Both the position numbers and the translations under genes were made by a program. The notes under the pieces were generated by a model that did not search any database, was not told the origin of the DNA, and saw only the letters and a program-made list of their open reading frames with translations. A stretch of DNA of 64,000 bases, taken from Nocardia nova SH22a. GTDB taxonomy: Bacteria; Actinomycetota; Actinomycetes; Mycobacteriales; Mycobacteriaceae. This document shows, in pieces, positions 9,417-18,893 of this stretch. The stretch's first letter is position 1; every line of letters starts with the position of its first letter. The stretch spans positions 930,001-994,000 of the forward strand of contig NZ_CP006850.1 of assembly GCF_000523235.1 (NCBI RefSeq). The letters are read 5' to 3'.

Positions 9417-11458
9417 GGGGTGAGGCGCTGGCGGAAAAGCTCGGCCAAGACATCCAACTGCGGGGCTTCGCCTCCGATGTCGCGGCCGACGGCGAACGAC
9501 GAACGACGTCGGAAGCGCTTGCCGCACACGCTCTGTCACCCACCACATCGAATATGCCCCTGATCGCCGCCGGGTACCGGACGCGCGGTGCGGTGCGGGT
9601 GCTTCCGTCGTACGGTACGACCACGAACTACGCGGTCGATCCCGGCGGACGCTGGGCGGCGATAGGATCCGGCGACGGTCGGGTGGATCTGGTCGATCTG
9701 AGTACCGGTTCGGCGCCGGAGTCTCTGCCGCCGGGTGACGGAACCGATTACGAGGCGCTGGCCGTCAACGGGAACGGTCGCTGGGTGGTGAGTGGCAATT
9801 CGTCCGGGACGGTTCTGCTGTGGGACAGTCACTCGCATCAGGCACCCGAGAAGTTTCCCGATCCCGATCATGCATGGGCGCTCGCTGTCGCGGTGACATC
9901 CGACGGGCGGTGGGTCGCCGTCGCCGACTACAACGGTCGGGTGCGAGTCTGGGATACCCGGACATCCGTCGTTCACGATGTGTCCGCCGAATTCGGGCAG
10001 TTCGATGCCGGGTTCACATTGAGTGCGGACGGTCGCTGGCTCGTGACCCTCGGGCAGGACAGTCATCTGCGGCAATGGGATTTGTGGACCGAGGCTCCGC
10101 CCAGGAATCTGGGAGGACCGGAAATCCACGCGGGTGCCCGGCCGGTCGCCAGCCCGGACGGACGCTGGGTGGTCGCCGCGACCTCGGAGGGCCGAATGGG
10201 GTTGTGGGACACCCGGTCCGACGCACCGCCGCGGCTGTATCCTGTCACCCTGCCGGGGCCGAGCGCGGTGAGCGCGGACGGTCGCTGGGTGGCGTGGTGC
10301 GACAACGGGAGCGTAATGCTCTGGGACAGTCTCGGTGACGGTGCCGCCCGCACCCGGATCGCCCCACCCGATACCAGCTGCCAGGGCGTCACCATCGATC
10401 CGGAAACGGATCGGGTCACGACCGTGGATCGGGTCGGCCGCGTGGCGAAGTGGGATTTCGACCATCCCTCGGATGCTCACAGGCTGCCGGACGTGGCTTC
10501 CTTGGGCGCGAACCCCATTCTCGTGTCCGACGGCGGTGATCGAGTGGTGTCGCAGACGAGCGACGGGCGGATCGGCATGTGGAACGCGCACTCCGATGCC
10601 CTCCCGAGAACCGTCGATCGCGACACCTCCTTCGCCGACGTCGCACTGAGTTCCGATGGCCGATGGCTGGTTTCCGCATATGACGAGGTGCGAGTGCTGG
10701 ACCTGGATGGAACCGTCCCGGTGCGCACGATGCCGGGCACGCAGCCGCTGTCGAACGTGGCGATAGACGGTGACGACGGTCGGGTGATCGCCGGCGACGA
10801 GAACGGCCGAGTCCACCTGTGGGATACGCACTCTCCCGCGCCGCCGCGGCTGCTGTCGATGCCCGGTGAGATCCGGGCGACCGCGATCAGCGCCGACGGC
10901 AGATGGGTTGCCGCCGCGCAGAACTCGGGCGCCGTCCAGATCTGGGATACCGCCGATGCGGCGGCACCACCCAGAACGATGCCTTTTTCGGGCCCGGACA
11001 GCGTTGTGCTGCTCCGGATCAGTCCTGACGGCCGGTGGGTGGTCGGCCGTGGCAAGACGAGCGGGCTTCGTCTGTGGGACACGAGAACTCAAGCGCCGCC
11101 GCGGATTCTCCGCGCACCGGACACCGATGCGATGATCGTCAATATGGCCATCAGTCCCGACGGCCGATGGGTCGCCGGATCGACCAGCAAGGGTGTTCTG
11201 CTCTGGAGTACCGACTCCCGGCAGGAGGGAGTCGCCTGGCCCCTGCAGCTGTGGGGACTGGCCGACGGATTGGCGTTCGGAACGGGCAGCGATTCGATCA
11301 CCGTGGTGTCCGACGAGGGTGAGGCCGTGGTTCAACCTCTCATCCGCGACGCGGACCCGGATGCGCTGTGCGCCGCACTCGGCGGCGGTATCACCGATGA
11401 GGAATGGCGCGGCTGGGTGTCGCTGTCGGTGCGACCTGTCGATATCTGCCCGCACTGA
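7347..11458 (+). pseudogene. TIR-STAND NTPase-transmembrane-WD40 receptor, interrupted by a frameshift
   Basis: Two overlapping frames together give one multidomain protein. Frame 1 runs 7347 to 9416 and frame 2 carries the sense from about 9158 to 11458. Residues 1-100 are a TIR domain (RIFISHSS start; L-R-E-C-x-x-E with the candidate NADase glutamate at residue 81). Walker A GPSGSGKSS is near residue 212 and the Walker B-like LILPIDQAEELF is near residue 310, typical of STAND ATPases. In frame 2 a hydrophobic helix (ILTALAVVAVLLAAVAGGMY) is followed by about 14 WD40 blades (DGRWV...LWDT), enough for two seven-bladed propellers. Reading must move back one base, or gain one, near 9150-9165 (DAEKLLT then DGFRERL). 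After that point frame 1 loses protein character and ends at 9416. It could be a sequencing error, a real inactivating deletion or, less likely, a recoding site. The family acts in NAD+-depleting or signalling defence. Confidence 0.8.
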
Positions 11459-11464
11459 CCGGGC

Positions 11465-11956
11465 TCAGACGAGATCCGCCGGTTTCGCTGCCGGGGTACC
11501 CGCGAGGTGTGTGCTCGGCGATGTCGTGGCCTGTGATCGTCCGGTCGCCGTCCAGGTCGCGTGTTCCTTGTTCATCACGGCCTCGATGCGTTCGGCGAGT
11601 ACCGTGCGGCGGTCGTCGCCGGTGTAGGGGCCGGACTGGATCGAGTACAGGAAGTCCTCGTGCTTCAATTCCTCGGCGGTGGAACGGTACAGGAGCCAGT
11701 GGGTGTGCCATTGGAACAGTTGCTGGGCGCCCTCGGCGATGACGACGGCGGACGCGACGATCGCCGTGATCCAGCCGGTGACACCGGCCGCGGCGATCAC
11801 CGGGATGATGGCGCCGACCACGATCTGGCCGAATTTCACTCGCTTGTAGGCGGTTTGGGCGCTGCGGCTCTTGTGGCGATACCAGTCCAGCTGGTCGTGT
11901 AACCGCCGCAGAACCGGATCGTCACGGTCGTACGGGTGTTCGCGTGCGTCGGTCAC
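11465..11956 (-). CDS. SLATT/DUF4231-type two-helix membrane protein
   Basis: 163 residues with a GTG start. After a polar N-terminus (RLHDQLDWYRHKSRSAQTAYKRVK) come two hydrophobic helices at about residues 42-80 separated by a Gly turn (GQIVVGAIIPVIAAAG, then ITAIVASAVVIAEG). A soluble helical tail with HTHWLLYRSTAEELKHEDFL and SGPY follows. This layout is that of the SLATT superfamily (DUF4231), predicted pore-forming effectors of nucleotide-signalling and TIR/STAND conflict systems. The gene converges on the TIR-STAND gene with only six bases between the stop codons, which supports a shared role in defence. Family assignment is by pattern; effector function is inference. Confidence 0.75.
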   Translation of the reverse strand: MTDAREHPYDRDDPVLRRLHDQLDWYRHKSRSAQTAYKRVKFGQIVVGAIIPVIAAAGVTGWITAIVASAVVIAEGAQQLFQWHTHWLLYRSTAEELKHEDFLYSIQSGPYTGDDRRTVLAERIEAVMNKEHATWTATGRSQATTSPSTHLAGTPAAKPADLV

Positions 11957-12012
11957 CTGTCAGGCATAGCACGAACCCCATTGGTGTGCAGGGTTGTTCA
12001 GGTCGCCGACCG

Positions 12013-13272
12013 TTACGCGCTGTCGGGCTCGGCCAGATTCCGGCCGGGTTCGCGGATCCGGTTCGCCGAACGGCTGGGCAGTTGGAGCGAACGGACCCAG
12101 CGGCCCAGGGCGGTCGGGCCTTCGATCCGGGCCCGGCCGGTGAGCCAGATACTGCCGGGAGCGTGGCGCACGACCTCCACGACGGCCAGGGTCGTCGCGA
12201 GCACCGCCACGAACAGCATCGCGGTGCCCCAGCCCGCGCCGAGGCCGCTGTTGAGATGCGGCGACAGGGGCATCAGCAGTTCGAGGACGATCGGATGGAT
12301 GAGGAAGACCGCGAAGGAACGATCGGCGCCGTAGCGCGAGATTCCGGCGACGACGCGGTAATTGGGCCGCAGCCACGACCACCAGGTGCTGATGGTGTAC
12401 AGACCGGCTATCAACGCGATGAAGTAGACGGCCATATACGGATTGAAGACATTGTCGGCCTGCCACGGAGTGTTGCCGCCCGCGACCGATCGCTGGTACC
12501 ACAACTCCGCGCCGAGTCCGGCCGCGACGGTGCCGAGGAGCAGGAGCGGGCCGAAGCGCCGCACCGCCCGATCGACGGTTCCGATATGCCAGGCCGCGAC
12601 GGCGCCGAACAGCACATAGAACTGGTACGGAAGTACCGTTACGTACAGGTGGTCCCACAGCTGCTGCGGAACGCCGGTCAGGGTCGGCGGATGGGACAGG
12701 GCCCACACCATCCCCAGTTGGACGATCGCACTCGCCCCGAGTAACCACTTGTGATACCCGACGGTGCGGCGGACCAGTTGCAGCAGCACGGGGAACAGCA
12801 GATAGATCTGCATCGAGACGAGCAGGAAGTAGAGCTGATACCAGGCCTCGCCGGTCAGCAGTTCCAATCCCAGCCTGCGCACGGATTGAGCGGCGGTCTC
12901 CTCGTGGATTCCGGCGGCGATCGAATATCCCCAGTAGAACACCGACCACAGCACGTAGGGGATGCCGACCAGGGCGAAGCGCCGCCGCCAGAATCTGCGG
13001 GCCGCGAAAGACCGATCGGCGTACTGATAGATCAGGACGAATCCGGTGAGGGTGAAGAACGCCTCACGGGGGAAGTGCAGCAACACCATCACGCCGTTGG
13101 CCGACACACTGTTCGGATCGGCGGATCTGTCGATGACGTGGACGCCGATGACACAGGCGAAGGTCAGAATCCGGAACAGGTTGACCTGATGCAGATAGGG
13201 GCGGGACGGTTGCGGCGTGGCGGTCTCGGTCGTCGGCCGTTCGGGGGCCGATACAGCTAGGGCAGAACTCAT
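12013..13272 (-). CDS. Membrane acyltransferase, acyltransferase-3 family
   Basis: 419 residues with about ten hydrophobic segments. The family start is seen near residue 30: YLHQVNLFRILTFACVIGVH, whose final histidine corresponds to the catalytic His of acyltransferase-3 proteins. HFPREAFFTLTGFVLIYQYA follows, and a late FAVFLIHPIVLELL segment closes the core. Such enzymes acylate exported sugars, lipids or peptides in the cytoplasmic membrane. The ATG at 13272 is preferred. An in-frame GTG at 13383 would add 37 residues without membrane or family features. It is transcribed toward the SLATT gene, 56 bases upstream of it. The substrate cannot be told from sequence. Confidence 0.8.
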   Translation of the reverse strand: MSSALAVSAPERPTTETATPQPSRPYLHQVNLFRILTFACVIGVHVIDRSADPNSVSANGVMVLLHFPREAFFTLTGFVLIYQYADRSFAARRFWRRRFALVGIPYVLWSVFYWGYSIAAGIHEETAAQSVRRLGLELLTGEAWYQLYFLLVSMQIYLLFPVLLQLVRRTVGYHKWLLGASAIVQLGMVWALSHPPTLTGVPQQLWDHLYVTVLPYQFYVLFGAVAAWHIGTVDRAVRRFGPLLLLGTVAAGLGAELWYQRSVAGGNTPWQADNVFNPYMAVYFIALIAGLYTISTWWSWLRPNYRVVAGISRYGADRSFAVFLIHPIVLELLMPLSPHLNSGLGAGWGTAMLFVAVLATTLAVVEVVRHAPGSIWLTGRARIEGPTALGRWVRSLQLPSRSANRIREPGRNLAEPDSA

Positions 13273-13521
13273 CGCGCAGCCGGGATCCGTGGGCAGGAGC
13301 ACCGTCCGTCGCGCAGCAATGTCGCCGACGAATGCGCTCGCGGAAAGGTGTCGATCATTCGCTTCCTCGAGTCGGTCGTCCACTCCATGATCGCGGCCGA
13401 ACCTGTGAGGATCCTCATCGACCCCTTCGAAGCAACTGAATCGCCAGGTAGAGGGCCTGAAACCGGCGCGTCGGAACGGGCCGTCGAAAATTGCCGACTC
13501 GTTGCTTCTCCCGCGTCCGAC

Positions 13522-16491
13522 TCAGCCGCCCACCGCCAGTGGCATGCTGATCCGCCGCGCGGTCTCCAGGATGCCCAATATTCGCGAACCGGGAAGGCCG
13601 ACTTCCGCGCCGATCGCGGCCGGAGTCCAGGACTCGTCGGTCAGCGTCAGGATCTCCGCGAGCTGCTCGACCGGCAGCTTGGACAGGCCGCGCTTGCGGA
13701 TCTCCCGGGCCACCGACCAGATCGCGACGTCACCGCCCTCGGTCCCGGCGTGATCGTCGGCGAGGGCCTCGCGGGCCTCGATATCGGCGGAGTCGAACTC
13801 GTCGTCCAATTCCGGTGCGTCGGATTCTGGCTCCGGGTTGGGACTGTCGTCCGCGAGGGCGTCGAGATTCCGGGCGGCGCGGCGAGTGGGGGCGCTGCGG
13901 TCCGGCTTCGCATCCGCCGGGACTGATTTCGCCGCCGGGCGGGCGGGAGATGCCGCCGGGCGGGCGGGAGATGCCGCCGGGCGGGCGGGAGATTCGGCCG
14001 GTTCACCCAGTACCAATTGCACAGCGTCGTCCACAGCGCGCCGGGTTCGGATCTTGTGGGGTTCGTCCGAGACGATGTGCAGTGCGGCGCTCTGTGCGTG
14101 GCGCTGCTCGGCGCGCCGCGTCGAACGACGGGGTTGTGTTGCCTCGGGAACGCTTGCAGCAGAGGATGGTTCGGCTGTATCCGGGACCGAGGGCCGCGCG
14201 CCATCGGATGCGGCATCCGAGCGGAGGTCCGTAGTACCGGAGCGTTCGGCGGTGTCGGGAGCCGAGGAGTCGTCGGGGGCGGCCGCTGCGGATGTATCCG
14301 TGGTCGGTGTCGATTGTGTGTTCGCGGCGCGTGCCGTGGAGCTGTCCGTGGTGTGTGCTCTGGAGGGAACGGCGGTGGTCGTAGCTGCGGATGTGCGGGT
14401 GATACGCGCTGGGGGTGAGTTGTCGCTCTGCGTCGGGAATGCGTCGGCGGTAGGTGTTTCGAGCGGGTCGGTGGTGTGTGTGGTGGATGTGTTGGGAGCG
14501 GGCGCTGTGGATGTATCGGCGGTCGGCATCGACTGTGCGTTCGCGGCGGGCGCCGCGGAGCTGTCCGTGGTGTGCGCTGTGGATACGTCCGTGGTGTGTG
14601 CTGTGGATACGTCCGTGGTGTGTGCTGTGAGGGGCGGGGTCGTGGCTGCGGGTGCGCTGGTGGTGCGTGCTGTGGACAAATTGTCGGTCGGCGTAGGGGG
14701 TGCGTCAGAGGCAGGCGTTTCGGACGGGGCGGTGGGCGTTGCGGACCGGTTGGCGGTAAGGGGTGCCGATGTGTCGGCAGTGGGAGGTGTGGACCGGCTG
14801 GTGGTGGATGCTGCCGATGCGTCGATGGTGTGCGCTACGGGCGGGGTGATTGACCTTGCGGAGGCGTCGGCGGCGGGCGTCGACTGAGTGTCCCGGGTGG
14901 GCATCGCGGTGGGAGGTGCTGCTGCGGCCGGGCTGGTGTTCGTGGGTGGGGTCGGTGCTGTCTCGGCGGACTGCGCGTGGTCGGCGGGGCTCGGCGTCGG
15001 TGACGAATGGCGTGCGGCAGCGGTGACTTCGGCCGGGCTGGAGTTCACCTGTGCTGGCGTAGAAGAGAATTCGGTGGGCGTCTGTGTATGGGCCGGGGGA
15101 GTCGCTTCCGCACGCCGCCCACCCGGATCGTTTGCGGTGGAGGTCCTCTGGGAGTTCTGCTGCTGTTGATCCGAGTGGCCGGGGTTCAGCAGTTCCGAAA
15201 TCGGCTCATGCCGTGCGCTTTCCGTGAACGGAGCGGCGTCTGCGGAGATCGTGGTAGAAATCGGCGAGGTGGGGGCGGGTGAATTATCCCTATTTGCAGA
15301 GAGTTTCGATGAGGCATGAGAATTCGAGGCCGCAGAATTTGTGAATTCGGCAGGGCTCGTACGGAATTCGTAGTTCTCCTCGACGCCGCGGCTATTCAAA
15401 TGCTGCTGTTTACCACGACCGCCGGACGGCGAGCACGGCACTGGATCACCCTGTGGCACCGAGGTGTTCCACCCGCTCATGTCGAAAGCCGCGTCCTGCG
15501 GGAACTCCCTGGCCGGGAGTAGTGGTGTGAGCTGGGGATAGTTGTGGACATCCGGATCGGGCAAAGCGTCGGTCCATGCGTCGAGGTCGTCCGGACGGTA
15601 GCTCGGGCGGTACCCGGACGGGCGGGGATCGTCGGAGTCGATCTCCTCGACCGGGATATCGTCGATCAGCTGTGCGTATCTGGCCGAAACCCAGGAGTGC
15701 AGCCAGATCACCACGCCGACCATGACGGGCGCGACGGCCGCCTCCGCCGCGCGGGCCGGTTCACCGCCCACCAGATGCGGCCCGGCGTTCAGCGCGATGG
15801 TGACACCCAGCAGTGCGGTCTCGAGGAACACCACCTTGCCGCGATCGATCTCGCGACCCCACCGGGCGGCGGTGGTGGCGACCACCATGATGGTGATGAT
15901 CGGGATCGAGATCATCGCCTCGAATCCGTAGCTGAGCCAGTACAGCGGATCCGACATGTCGCCGCTGGGGACCAGGTTGTGCTGCACGTTCACACCGGCC
16001 CACACCATGCCCAGGATCACGACGCCGATCAGCGCCCGCGACGACCACTCGGCGCGGCGGAACAATTGCGCCAGGCGGGCATCCGAATTCGACACCCGCA
16101 TGCGGGCGGCGCGTGCACGGCGATGCCAGCGGGCATCGGATTCGTCGGCCCGGCGCAGGGCCAGTGCCACCCGGCGGTCGCGCTTCTCTGCCGTCAATTC
16201 GGCGCTGACCGCGCGTTTGCGTTGCTGCCGCCGTTGCGTGCGAATCCATTCGGCCAGTTCGCGTTCCGCGGTGATTTCCCGATCGGACAATTCGGCGAAC
16301 AGCGCCGGATCGGCTTGGAGGGGCAGTTTGCCGCGGGCGGTGGCGACCCGCTGGGCCAGGGCGCTCAGCTCGGCCGGTAGCGCGGGGCCGCCCGGCGATA
16401 CCGACGTCCGTGCATCGGCGCCGCGGCGCGAACGGTGTGCGGAATCCGCGGATTGTTCGGCGGAAGTTCCGGTCGACTGCTCGTCGAGCAT
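13522..16491 (-). CDS. Large membrane protein with disordered Thr/Ser/Pro/Ala tail, function unknown
   Basis: 989 residues. Residues 1-165 are charged and partly coiled-coil-like. Residues ~170-270 hold about four hydrophobic segments (ALIGVVILGMVWAGVN; SIPIITIMVVATTAARWG; VVFLETALLGVTIALNAG; VAPVMVGVVIWLHSWV). Residues ~340-900 are low-complexity Thr/Ser/Ala/Pro with small tandem repeats (HTTDVSTA units; PARPAAS units). The last ~65 residues return to an ordered, helix-turn-helix-like segment (LPVEQLAEILTLTDESW, then AAIGAEVGLPGSRILGILET). No family was recognised with confidence; the layout recalls membrane proteins of actinobacterial conjugative elements. A long open frame on the opposite strand (13838-14887) is a by-product of the composition. 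Confidence 0.7.
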   Translation of the reverse strand: MLDEQSTGTSAEQSADSAHRSRRGADARTSVSPGGPALPAELSALAQRVATARGKLPLQADPALFAELSDREITAERELAEWIRTQRRQQRKRAVSAELTAEKRDRRVALALRRADESDARWHRRARAARMRVSNSDARLAQLFRRAEWSSRALIGVVILGMVWAGVNVQHNLVPSGDMSDPLYWLSYGFEAMISIPIITIMVVATTAARWGREIDRGKVVFLETALLGVTIALNAGPHLVGGEPARAAEAAVAPVMVGVVIWLHSWVSARYAQLIDDIPVEEIDSDDPRPSGYRPSYRPDDLDAWTDALPDPDVHNYPQLTPLLPAREFPQDAAFDMSGWNTSVPQGDPVPCSPSGGRGKQQHLNSRGVEENYEFRTSPAEFTNSAASNSHASSKLSANRDNSPAPTSPISTTISADAAPFTESARHEPISELLNPGHSDQQQQNSQRTSTANDPGGRRAEATPPAHTQTPTEFSSTPAQVNSSPAEVTAAARHSSPTPSPADHAQSAETAPTPPTNTSPAAAAPPTAMPTRDTQSTPAADASARSITPPVAHTIDASAASTTSRSTPPTADTSAPLTANRSATPTAPSETPASDAPPTPTDNLSTARTTSAPAATTPPLTAHTTDVSTAHTTDVSTAHTTDSSAAPAANAQSMPTADTSTAPAPNTSTTHTTDPLETPTADAFPTQSDNSPPARITRTSAATTTAVPSRAHTTDSSTARAANTQSTPTTDTSAAAAPDDSSAPDTAERSGTTDLRSDAASDGARPSVPDTAEPSSAASVPEATQPRRSTRRAEQRHAQSAALHIVSDEPHKIRTRRAVDDAVQLVLGEPAESPARPAASPARPAASPARPAAKSVPADAKPDRSAPTRRAARNLDALADDSPNPEPESDAPELDDEFDSADIEAREALADDHAGTEGGDVAIWSVAREIRKRGLSKLPVEQLAEILTLTDESWTPAAIGAEVGLPGSRILGILETARRISMPLAVGG
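13931..13993. repeat. Three perfect 21-base tandem repeats
   Basis: The 21-base unit beginning GCCGCCGGGCGGGCGGGAGA repeats three times without mismatch at 13931-13951, 13952-13972 and 13973-13993. On the minus strand it encodes S-P-A-R-P-A-A repeats in the disordered tail of the 989-residue membrane protein. Copy number is likely to vary between strains by slippage. Confidence 0.95.
14579..14626. repeat. Two perfect 24-base tandem repeats
   Basis: The unit starting GTGGATACGTCCGTGGTGTG is present twice in a row (14579-14602 and 14603-14626), with degenerate copies on both sides. It encodes the A-H-T-T-D-V-S-T repeats of the same disordered tail. Confidence 0.9.
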
Positions 16492-16661
16492 GGCGTGCCT
16501 TTCCCGGCCTCGAACATATGTGTGATCGAGGTGAGAGTAATGCGTGGCCTACGCGCGGTCAACGCATTCACCGAACATCAGTTCGGATGAATAGGCAAAT
16601 CGGCTGTTCGACGGGGTAATTCGAATGACGCGCCCGGAAAGGAATTGCGGCGCGTCGGAAT

Positions 16662-17468
16662 TCAATGCACGGCGGTGTGCCAGACGATCGCGGCGGCGAG
16701 CGCACCGGCGCCGTTGAGCGACCAGTGCAGTGCGATCGGCGCGAGCAGACTGCCGCTGCGGCGACGCAACCAGGTGAAGATGACACCGGCCGCCGCGGTC
16801 GCCAGTACCGCGAGCGTGATCCCGGCGATCTGTCCTCCGACGCCCCCGCCCAGCAGCGTGCTCAGTCCGCGATTACCGCTGGTGAGTCCGAGCGAGGAGG
16901 CGATGTGCCAGCAGCCGAACAACAGCGATCCCACGATGAAGACCCCGCGCGCGCCGGTGGCCCGGTCGAGCGCGCCGTGCAGGACGCCACGGAACGCGAG
17001 TTCCTCCGGGATGACCGTCTGCAGTGGAATGACGATCATCGACGCGATCAGCGCGCCCGACACGGTGGCGTACCGGTTGGCGAGGAAGAACGGCCGCGTG
17101 ATCGGCAACAGCGCGCCGATCGCCACCGCCCCGACGACGATGGCGACCGCGCCGAGCGCGTACAAGGTGCCGCGCCGCCAGTGCCGGGGCGACAGCCCCA
17201 GCTCGGCCCACCCCAGTCCGCGCCGCCGCATCAGCGCCACGAGGACCAGCGCGGCCGCCGGAACGGTCGCGATATTGGCCCATTGCGAGGTGAAGTGCGC
17301 GATCAGATTCGTTCCGGCGAGCACCACCACGACGACGGCGACGTCGATATAGGCGTGCAGCCGACGCCCGGATACGGCCGGGGCGGCGGTCTGAACAGCG
17401 TCGTTACGAGCAGGCCCGGCCGGGACAACACCGGACAGCGCAGCCCCGTTATCGTTTCGAGACATCAT
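16662..17468 (-). CDS. CPBP family intramembrane metalloprotease
   Basis: About 268 residues with six to eight hydrophobic helices. All three signature motifs of the CPBP (Abi/CAAX-like) family are present: the glutamate pair with arginine in PEELAFRG, the F-x-x-x-H in LFGCWHIASS, and a final HWSLNGAGA. These glutamates and histidines bind the catalytic zinc in the membrane. Family members process prenylated or bacteriocin-related proteins; the target here is unknown. The start is taken at one of two adjacent ATG codons (17468/17465). A longer frame to 17531 adds only polar residues. Confidence 0.85.
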   Translation of the reverse strand: MMSRNDNGAALSGVVPAGPARNDAVQTAAPAVSGRRLHAYIDVAVVVVVLAGTNLIAHFTSQWANIATVPAAALVLVALMRRRGLGWAELGLSPRHWRRGTLYALGAVAIVVGAVAIGALLPITRPFFLANRYATVSGALIASMIVIPLQTVIPEELAFRGVLHGALDRATGARGVFIVGSLLFGCWHIASSLGLTSGNRGLSTLLGGGVGGQIAGITLAVLATAAAGVIFTWLRRRSGSLLAPIALHWSLNGAGALAAAIVWHTAVH

Positions 17469-17826
17469 CGCCAGTCTACGTTCATGTGCGCGGACGTGCC
17501 TGTTCCGCTGCTCACCGTCGTGATCGGACACATCCCTGGCGGGTCGGCTGTCCCCTGCCCCCTTCGAGACGGGCCGTTGAGCGTCGGCTGTCGAGCCCTT
17601 GGGTCGCTGCGCCGCCGATCCGCTGCGCCGCCGAACTTGCCGGACAACCGGGCATCGATCTGCCGAGCGGCCGGCCCGATGCGCTCTCGGGTTGGTGCTG
17701 TCGAGCTGCCAGGCCGTCGAGCCGGTCGCGTCGGCGAATCGAGCCGGCCGGTTGCCCGGCTACGGGGCTGCCGAATCACGGTGGCGAAGGTGTCGCATCG
17801 GAACGTGGAATTACCGCGCTGGATGC
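17469..17826. other. Intergenic stretch with no convincing gene
   Basis: About 360 bases between the CPBP protease start and the end of the pseudouridine synthase gene. Open frames here run on both strands but have no recognisable motifs and are continuations of frames overlapping the real genes. It should hold the CPBP promoter. No terminator hairpin or known operator was seen. Confidence 0.5.
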
Positions 17827-18780
17827 TCAGGGATCGGCGGGCGATTCGCCCGTTCGGGCCCAGCCCTCGTAATCGGTCCATGCCTGCAACGTCCGTGTCG
17901 TCTCGAACCGGCGCTCGTCCCCGGTGATCGGATCGGTGAAGGCGAGGGTGGCCGCCAGCAGTTGGAGAGGCCGGGTGAAGTCGTCGACGGGGCGGTCGGT
18001 GAGTTCGGGGTAGAAATCGTCGCCGAGGATGGGGACGCCCAGCCCGTTCATGTGGACGCGCAGTTGATGGGTGCGGCCGGTGTGCGGGCTCAGCCGGTAG
18101 CGGCCCAGGCCGTCGCGGTGTTCGAGCAACTCCACCAGTGTTTCCGCATTGGGCTCGCCCTCGACCTCGAAGGCGCGAAGGACGGTGCGCTCCTTGATGA
18201 TCCGGCTGCGCACGGTGCGGGGCAGATCGAGTGCGGGATCGTACGGTGCGATGGCCTCGTACTGCTTGTGGACGCGGCGCTTGTGGAACAACGTCTGGTA
18301 CGCGCCGCGCCGGGCGGGATCGACGACGAACAGGATGAGTCCGGCGGTCGCCCGGTCGAGGCGATGCGCGGGGATCAGATCGGGCAGATCCAGATCGCGG
18401 CGCAACCGCACGAGCGCGGTCTCCAGAATGTGCTGACCGCGCGGAATGGTCGACAGGAAATGGGGTTTGTCCACGACGAGCAGACTCTCGTCGCGATGGA
18501 CGACGATGACCTCGAACGGCACCGGCGTCTCGTCCGGCAGATCGCGATGGAACCACACCGCGCCGCCGGGCACATAGGGCGCGTCCGGTGCGATCGGACC
18601 GTCCAGATCCACGATGCCGCCCTCGGCGAGCAGTTCATCGATGCGCGCGGCGGGAACCCGGGGCAGCCGCTCGACCAGATGGTCGCGGATGGTGGCCCAG
18701 GTTCCGTCCTCGGGTAACCGCAGCCGCGCCGGATCGAGGCCGTGGCGCTTGGGCAGCGGCGGCTGTTGGCGGCGTCGCAC
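17827..18780 (-). CDS. RluA-family pseudouridine synthase
   Basis: 317 residues. The catalytic motif HRLDRATAG is at residues 139-147 with the essential aspartate at 142. The downstream core LSPHTGRTHQLRVHMNGLGV, with PILGDDFYP, completes the RluA-type fold. The N-terminal ~85 residues resemble the S4-like or linker part of the family. Enzymes of this group isomerise specific uridines in 23S rRNA or tRNA; the exact site cannot be assigned. It lies between two minus-strand genes with gaps of about 110 and 360 bases, so it is probably transcribed alone. Confidence 0.93.
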   Translation of the reverse strand: MRRRQQPPLPKRHGLDPARLRLPEDGTWATIRDHLVERLPRVPAARIDELLAEGGIVDLDGPIAPDAPYVPGGAVWFHRDLPDETPVPFEVIVVHRDESLLVVDKPHFLSTIPRGQHILETALVRLRRDLDLPDLIPAHRLDRATAGLILFVVDPARRGAYQTLFHKRRVHKQYEAIAPYDPALDLPRTVRSRIIKERTVLRAFEVEGEPNAETLVELLEHRDGLGRYRLSPHTGRTHQLRVHMNGLGVPILGDDFYPELTDRPVDDFTRPLQLLAATLAFTDPITGDERRFETTRTLQAWTDYEGWARTGESPADP

Positions 18781-18893
18781 CCGACGAGCCTAGTCAGGCG
18801 TCCGGACCGACCGGCGCCGCACCTCACCATGGTGACGGACGCGGAGACCGAGATGAGCCGTTACCCGCGCATCCCGGTCCCGCGGACCCGGAA

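Noticed and set aside
13931..13993. Three direct repeats as a possible CRISPR array
   Set aside because: The units are contiguous with no spacers and code for a peptide repeat.
13838..14887. 349-codon plus-strand frame opposite the disordered tail
   Set aside because: It is Val/Ala/Gly/Ser low complexity mirrored from the Thr/Ser-rich repeats of the minus-strand gene, with no ribosome-binding site or motif.
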